Positions 6,744 through 10,230 of a stretch of 10,230 nt of DNA are shown in pieces (the stretch's first letter is position 1; every line of letters starts with the position of its first letter). Position numbers and translations under genes: made by a program. The notes below the pieces were generated by a model. It had not been told where the DNA came from and did not search any database. It saw nothing but the letters and a program-made list of their open reading frames with translations. The DNA lies in contig SLST01000545.1 of assembly GCA_007130265.1 (NCBI GenBank), positions 1 through 10,230 of the forward strand, given 5' to 3'. This DNA is from Spirochaetales bacterium. GTDB lineage: Bacteria; Spirochaetota; Spirochaetia; DSM-27196; SLST01.

Positions 6744-7235
6744 TCAACTACGGCGCAGACTCCGCGACATCGTCGCGACGAGCGGGGAGACGATCTCCAC
6801 GACCTGCGAGAGCATCTCCCGGTCCGACCCATCGAACGCATCGCGGCTGTGCGAGTCGATGTCGAGCTCGCCGCAGAGCTCGTCTTGACTGAAGACCGGC
6901 AGAACGATCTCGGCCCGCGTCTCGAGGCTGCACGCGAGGTAGTTGCTCTCTTCGGCGACGTCGGAGACTACGACCGTCTCACCCCGTTCGGCCGCCTGCC
7001 CGCACACTCCGGTTCCGTACGGAACGCGCAGGTGTTCGGTGGGCGCCCCCTCAAACGGCCCGAGGGCGAGCAGCCGCAGCCCGGGAACCGAGAGATAGAA
7101 GCCCACCCAGTCGTAATGCCCCACTTCATCGCGCAGCAGGGTGCACACCCTTTGCAGCGCGCCGCCGGCGTCGTCGTGGGAGGCGAGCGTCCTGACCCGT
7201 GCAAGTAGACGCCGCCGATGATTGTCTCGTACCAT
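6744..7235 (-). CDS. GAF-domain protein, free methionine-(R)-sulfoxide reductase-like
   Basis: 163 residues, one GAF domain, the usual length for free-methionine-(R)-sulfoxide reductase (fRMsr/MsrC), a cytoplasmic enzyme that reduces free Met-R-sulfoxide with thioredoxin. Matching blocks: HYDWVGFYL (40-48), LALGPFEGAP (56-65), RVPYGTGVCGQAAERGE (70-86), DVAEESNYLACSLETRAEIVLPVF (92-115) and CGELDIDSHSRDAFDGSDRE (121-140). Of the three cysteines typical of the enzyme, the two corresponding to GVCG (C78) and the catalytic one in LACS (C102) are present; the first, normally about ten residues before GVCG, is replaced (region PTEH, 65-68). Activity is therefore likely but not assured. ATG 7235 is the first usable start after a candidate promoter whose transcript would begin at about 7237, so translation is probably leaderless. 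The same open frame extends to 7967, but that extension is antisense to dapL and is not protein-like. Divergent from dapL. Confidence 0.85.
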   Translation of the reverse strand: MVRDNHRRRLLARVRTLASHDDAGGALQRVCTLLRDEVGHYDWVGFYLSVPGLRLLALGPFEGAPTEHLRVPYGTGVCGQAAERGETVVVSDVAEESNYLACSLETRAEIVLPVFSQDELCGELDIDSHSRDAFDGSDREMLSQVVEIVSPLVATMSRSLRRS

Positions 7236-7251
7236 GGTCCGCAAATATACT
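7222..7251 (+). promoter_or_regulatory. Candidate promoter for dapL
   Basis: TTGTCT (7222-7227, four of six consensus) and TATACT (7246-7251, five of six) are separated by 18 nt, predicting a start near 7258 and a leader of about 26 nt that contains the AGGAG site. The -35 element lies inside the first codons of the divergent GAF gene. Confidence 0.55.
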
Positions 7252-7271
7252 GTCTGGGAGACCAGAGACAA
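7244..7271 (-). promoter_or_regulatory. Candidate promoter for the GAF gene
   Basis: On the minus strand TTGTCT (7271-7266) and TATATT (7249-7244) are separated by 16 nt. A start near 7237 would be about 2 nt before the GAF ATG at 7235. The -10 hexamer overlaps the dapL -10 on the other strand, and the same -35 hexamer TTGTCT is used in both directions. Confidence 0.45.
7253..7266. promoter_or_regulatory. Possible operator palindrome between dapL and GAF promoters
   Basis: TCTGG (7253-7257) and CCAGA (7262-7266) form a perfect 5-bp inverted repeat around a 4-nt GAGA centre. It covers the predicted dapL transcription start and the -35/-10 spacer of the opposite promoter, where a bound repressor could affect both genes. 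Short palindromes occur by chance, so this is weak. Confidence 0.25.
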
Positions 7272-7273
7272 GC

Positions 7274-7278
7274 AGGAG
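7274..7278 (+). promoter_or_regulatory. Ribosome-binding site deciding the dapL GTG start
   Basis: AGGAG lies 5 nt before GTG 7284. It selects this GTG over the in-frame ATG at 7218, which lies inside the divergent GAF gene and upstream of the predicted dapL transcription start. Confidence 0.8.
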
Positions 7279-7283
7279 CACCC

Positions 7284-8507
7284 GTGATCAGAATCAACGA
7301 ACACTACCGCAAACTCAAGGCGTCGTACCTCTTCGTGGAAATCGCCCGCAGGGTCGCCGCCTATCAATCGGCAGGCCCGGACCGACCCATCATCAAGCTG
7401 GGAATCGGTGACGTGACGCACGCTCTTCCGCCCGCCGCGGTCGAGGGTTTCCGGAAAGGGATCACCGAGCAGGCGAGCGACGAGACGTTTCACGGGTATG
7501 GTCCGGAGCAGGGATACGAGTTCCTCCGTGAACTGATCGCGACGAGCGACTTCGCCGAGCGCGGCTGCGAGATCGCTGCAGATGAGGTCTTCGTGAGCGA
7601 CGGAGCGAAGTGCGACACGGGAAACTTCCAGGAGCTCTTCTCCACCGACATCACCGTCGCCGTTCCCGACCCGGTCTACCCGGTCTATGTCGACACGAAC
7701 GTGATGGCCGGCAGAACCGGTGTCTGGCGCGACGGCAGGTACGACGGGTTGGTCTATCTTCCGGGGACCTCGGGGAACGGGTTCGTCCCTCCGCCGCCGT
7801 CCGAACCGGTGGATCTCGTCTACCTCTGCTTCCCGAACAACCCGACCGGGTCGACCGCGACGAAGGCGCAGCTTGCCGAGTGGGTCGCCTACGCGCACAG
7901 GGTTGGAGCGATCATCCTCTTTGACGCCGCCTACGAGCAGTTCATCCGTGACGACTCGCTGCCGCATTCAATCTACGAGATCGACGGCGCGCGCGAGGTC
8001 GCCGTGGAGTTCCGCAGTCTCTCGAAGACCGCCGGTTTCACCGGAACCCGCTGCGCCTACACGGTCGTCCCTCACGACGTCAAAGCCTTCGACTCGGAAG
8101 GCTCGGCGCACACGATCTGGGATCTGTGGAACCGACGTCAGTCCACGAAGTTCAACGGCGTCTCCTACCCGGTCCAGACGGCAGCGGCGGCGGTCTTCAC
8201 GCCCGAAGGCCGGCAGGAGATCCGTGCGCGCTCGGACTACTACCTCGCCAATGCCTCACTCATCCGCGAGACGATGGAAGACCTCGGCTACGAATGCACC
8301 GGCGGCATCAACAGCCCCTACGTGTGGATCCGAACCGGCACAGACTCGTGGGCCTTCTTCGACGACGTTCTCAATCGAGCCGGAGTGGTCATCACGCCGG
8401 GCGCCGGGTTCGGCCTTCACGGCGAGGGGTACGTTCGCATCTCCGCGTTCAACCACCGCGAGCAGGTAACCGAAGCGCTCTCACGAATCCGGACGGCGCT
8501 CGAGTAG
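7284..8507 (+). CDS. dapL: LL-diaminopimelate aminotransferase
   Basis: A PLP-dependent fold-type I aminotransferase that converts tetrahydrodipicolinate and glutamate in one step to LL-diaminopimelate, bypassing the acylated DapD/DapC/DapE route of lysine and meso-DAP synthesis; cytoplasmic. From GTG 7284 it has 407 residues, the normal DapL length. Diagnostic blocks: KLKASYLFVEIARRVAAYQ (10-28), IKLGIGDVTHALPPA (37-51), FHGYGPEQGYEFLRELIA (69-86), EVFVSDGAKCDTGN (101-114), VPDPVYPVYVDTNVMAGRTG (127-146), CFPNNPTGSTA (182-192), FDAAYE (213-218) with D214 and Y217 for the cofactor ring, SLSKTAGFTGTRCAY (245-259) with PLP lysine K248, and VRISAFN (384-390) with the carboxylate-binding arginine R385. 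All expected cofactor residues are present. The start is fixed by AGGAG 5 nt upstream and by the family N-terminus. It has its own promoter and converges on the cNMP-binding gene with a 45-nt gap in which I see no clear terminator. Confidence 0.96.
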   Translation: MIRINEHYRKLKASYLFVEIARRVAAYQSAGPDRPIIKLGIGDVTHALPPAAVEGFRKGITEQASDETFHGYGPEQGYEFLRELIATSDFAERGCEIAADEVFVSDGAKCDTGNFQELFSTDITVAVPDPVYPVYVDTNVMAGRTGVWRDGRYDGLVYLPGTSGNGFVPPPPSEPVDLVYLCFPNNPTGSTATKAQLAEWVAYAHRVGAIILFDAAYEQFIRDDSLPHSIYEIDGAREVAVEFRSLSKTAGFTGTRCAYTVVPHDVKAFDSEGSAHTIWDLWNRRQSTKFNGVSYPVQTAAAAVFTPEGRQEIRARSDYYLANASLIRETMEDLGYECTGGINSPYVWIRTGTDSWAFFDDVLNRAGVVITPGAGFGLHGEGYVRISAFNHREQVTEALSRIRTALE

Positions 8508-8552
8508 TCTCGATCAGCCTCGCGCCTGACTGGTCTGCGCTCTACGCCGGCG

Positions 8553-9044
8553 CTACTGCTCGAGCTCCGAGACCAGCGCGTCAAAGATGGTAAGCATGTC
8601 GCCGGTCGTTTTGCGCAGGCGACTGGCGAGTATCTTGGCGATCTCGCGGGTGATGGGCAGCGCGATCTGCGGATAGCGGTCGCCAAGGCTGATGAAGTCC
8701 GCCTTGGTGACGACGAGGAACTCCGAATCGACGGTGGTCCGAATCGTCGCCGACCTGACGTCATCGTCGATGAGCGCCATCTCGCCGAAGAAGACGTTGT
8801 CCTCGGCGCGCAGCTTGACGACCGTGTAGTCGTCGCCCGCTCTCGTGCGTCGGCAGATCTCCACCCGACCGACGAGCACGATGTACATCTCCGCTCCCCG
8901 ATCGCCCTCACGAATGACCACGCGGCCGGCCGGCAACGCGAGGGGGCGACAGATGTCCCGAAGCTGGCCCATGTACTCCTCGTTGCCGGCTATCTCTGCG
9001 AAGAGCGGGATCTGCCTCAGTTTTTCGTCTGCGCTTTGCTCCAT
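8553..9044 (-). CDS. Stand-alone cyclic-nucleotide-binding domain protein
   Basis: 163 residues made almost wholly of one cNMP-binding (CRP/CNBD) fold, with no helix-turn-helix DNA-binding domain and no membrane segment. An N-terminal helix (IPLFAEIAGNEEYMGQL, 12-28) leads into the beta-roll (LPAGRVVIREGDRGAEMYIVLVGRVEI, 37-63). The phosphate-binding cassette is FFGEMALIDDDVRSAT (85-100), with E88, R97 and the RSAT end matching cyclic-nucleotide-binding members, so it looks competent for cAMP or cGMP. A C-terminal helical tail follows (about 130-163). Its ATG follows the stop of the K+ channel gene with no gap (TAGATG), and GAGGG lies 8 nt upstream inside the channel gene, so the two are co-translated. 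This suggests a soluble regulatory subunit or adaptor for the channel, but it may act elsewhere. Not a transcription factor from what is visible. Confidence 0.88.
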   Translation of the reverse strand: MEQSADEKLRQIPLFAEIAGNEEYMGQLRDICRPLALPAGRVVIREGDRGAEMYIVLVGRVEICRRTRAGDDYTVVKLRAEDNVFFGEMALIDDDVRSATIRTTVDSEFLVVTKADFISLGDRYPQIALPITREIAKILASRLRKTTGDMLTIFDALVSELEQ

Positions 9045-10211
9045 CTACTCGTCCCTCTCGAGCACGATCGCCATCGAGTGTTTCTGAATCTCGAAATCGT
9101 CCGGCGGAAGGAGTACCGGCTGGTTCACCTCGAGGCCCTTGACCTTCTGCATATTCGAGATCAGCTGTGAAACATCGCTGGTCTTCTGCGCCTCTCGCAG
9201 CGCCTCAATCTTCAGGGCGTTCGGCGAGCCGGTATTGGTGAGGATCCCGATCAGAAGACGACGGCCACTGGAGTCAGGCTGGCTCTGGCGATACTCGCCA
9301 TACGTCCTGGTTACGAAGTTGGATGGAATGGCGAGGGTGAGCAGTCGCGATCCGGACCTTCCCTGTCCGAGGAGCTCGTGGATGATGTGCGAAAGTCCGT
9401 TGGTCGCAGAGCTCGACGCGAGCATCTGCCGAGCGAAGTCTCTGCTGAAGAGGATCTCGTCGCATTGCACGTGCCTGAGATAACTCTCGTACTTCCGGTC
9501 GAGCACCTCGGCGGTCACGTACACGTCGCGGGCAAGGCTCTTCACGGTGAGCACGGCCATAACGGTCTTGCTGTCCATCTCACTCACCGAAGAGCTTTCG
9601 AGGGTGTCGGCGATTATGACGACCTTCCGCGCGGCTCTGACGTTCGCTCGCTCGAGCGCGAGCTCCGAATGATAGTCTCCTCGCACGAACTTCAGCCCGT
9701 GAAGCCGCTCATCTTCCTGCAGCTCCTGAACCTTCTCCGGCTCTACGTTGGATACGACCACGACCTGATCCGCTTCGAGGCCGGCGGAGGAGCTGAGAAC
9801 GTCATGAAGAATCTCTTTCATGTCCTCGCGCCATCCGCACATCACGAGGTGATCGCTGAGTTTCCGGAAGTCCATCAGACCTCTCCTTGCGCGGGTATTC
9901 CGCTCGACGAACAGCGAGGCGAGCATACCTGAGAGCAGACTCATCGCCGCAACGCCAACGAAAATCGTCGCGATCGCGAGGAGTCGTCCGCCCGGGGTGC
10001 GGGGAACCATGTCGCCGTACCCCGTCGTGCTGAAGGTTATTACGGCCCACCACAGGCCGTCGGCCCAGCTTCGGAACTCTTCGTTCGCTCTCGCCTCAAG
10101 GTAGACCGCCAAGACGCCGGCGATCACGATGAACCCGACGATTATGAGCAAGGGACGCGCGTAGCGTGAGCCGTGCAGCCGCCGGAACATACGGGCCAGA
10201 CGCCTGTTCAT
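9045..10211 (-). CDS. Two-helix K+ channel with RCK (TrkA-N/TrkA-C) domain
   Basis: 388 residues, inner membrane. TM1 about 20-38, pore helix about 50-61 (ADGLWWAVITFS), selectivity filter TTGYGD (62-67), TM2 about 76-101, then an RCK N-lobe (about 119-260) and a C-lobe (about 285-388) ending DDFEIQKHSMAIVLERDE. This is the MthK-like plan: a tetrameric pore gated by cytoplasmic RCK domains. The Rossmann glycine signature GxGxxG is replaced by CGWREDM (125-131), and the strand that normally ends in an acidic ribose-binding residue reads VVVVSN, so NAD(H) binding is doubtful; GW-type RCK domains occur in other prokaryotic channels. ATG 10211 is the first start in the window and leads into a basic N-terminus (MNRRLARMFRR). 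The frame remains open to the window edge (EEPELR), so a start farther upstream is possible. First gene of an operon with the cNMP-binding protein. Confidence 0.92.
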   Translation of the reverse strand: MNRRLARMFRRLHGSRYARPLLIIVGFIVIAGVLAVYLEARANEEFRSWADGLWWAVITFSTTGYGDMVPRTPGGRLLAIATIFVGVAAMSLLSGMLASLFVERNTRARRGLMDFRKLSDHLVMCGWREDMKEILHDVLSSSAGLEADQVVVVSNVEPEKVQELQEDERLHGLKFVRGDYHSELALERANVRAARKVVIIADTLESSSVSEMDSKTVMAVLTVKSLARDVYVTAEVLDRKYESYLRHVQCDEILFSRDFARQMLASSSATNGLSHIIHELLGQGRSGSRLLTLAIPSNFVTRTYGEYRQSQPDSSGRRLLIGILTNTGSPNALKIEALREAQKTSDVSQLISNMQKVKGLEVNQPVLLPPDDFEIQKHSMAIVLERDE

Positions 10212-10230
10212 GCGGAGTTCCGGTTCCTCA

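Noticed and set aside
7236..7967. Long N-terminal extension of the GAF reading frame on the minus strand
   Set aside because: It is the reverse complement of dapL; DapL motifs are unambiguous on the other strand, and GAF homology begins after ATG 7235.
8496..8566. Imperfect inverted repeat of GCTCGAGTAG and CTACTGCTCGAGC around the dapL / cNMP-protein junction, considered as a bidirectional terminator
   Set aside because: It arises because the two convergent genes end in similar codons (Leu-Glu-stop and Leu-Glu-Gln-stop); the loop is long, a 3-nt bulge interrupts it, and no T-run follows.
1..10230. Search for CRISPR arrays, direct repeats, insertion sequences, tRNA or rRNA genes, phage or defence genes
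   Set aside because: No regularly spaced repeats, transposase motifs, tRNA-like cloverleafs or defence-type domains were seen; base composition and codon use look even across the genes.

Overview
The window is GC-rich (well over half G+C by eye), gene-dense bacterial chromosome with ordinary housekeeping genes and no phage, IS, CRISPR, tRNA or rRNA signals. The gene set suggests a free-living spirochaete-like bacterium: LL-diaminopimelate aminotransferase (DapL), a MurE whose substrate motif differs from the meso-DAP form, a GAF-domain protein divergent from dapL, and a channel/cyclic-nucleotide-binding pair. This assignment is inference from gene content and remembered protein resemblance, not from a marker gene.

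Layout. (1) 3-755 (+): 3' part of an HflC-like SPFH protease regulator, closed by a strong terminator hairpin at 804-839. (2) 870-2420 (+): murE, probably from a leaderless or near-leaderless start. It converges, with a 2-nt gap, on (3) 2423-2932 (-), a small FMN nitroreductase. (4) A compact divergent promoter region (about 2937-2998) separates the nitroreductase from 2998-5184 (+), a 728-residue membrane protein with an M28-peptidase-like extracytoplasmic domain and nine predicted membrane helices. It overlaps by 4 nt with (5) dinB (5181-6371, +), DNA polymerase IV. (6) 6378-6736 (-): a frameshifted, 5'-truncated gene remnant, the only clearly broken gene here. (7) 6744-7235 (-): a GAF-domain protein of the free-methionine-(R)-sulfoxide-reductase type, divergent from (8) dapL (7284-8507, +), with interleaved promoters between them. 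(9) 8553-9044 (-) and (10) 9045-10211 (-): a stand-alone cyclic-nucleotide-binding domain protein and a two-helix K+ channel with an RCK domain, joined with no gap between the channel stop and the next start.

How the genes relate. murE and dapL both touch the diaminopimelate/lysine/peptidoglycan branch, but they lie about 5 kb apart in separate transcription units. The channel and the cNMP-binding protein are the best candidates for a functional pair: pore plus RCK in one chain, cyclic-nucleotide sensor in a second. The M28-like protein and dinB are probably co-transcribed and translationally coupled without an obvious shared role. I see no defence system or other clearly new multi-gene system. 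The most distinctive items are the split channel/cNMP sensor pair, the degenerate M28 active site on a nine-helix body, the interleaved divergent promoters, and the broken gene between dinB and the GAF gene.
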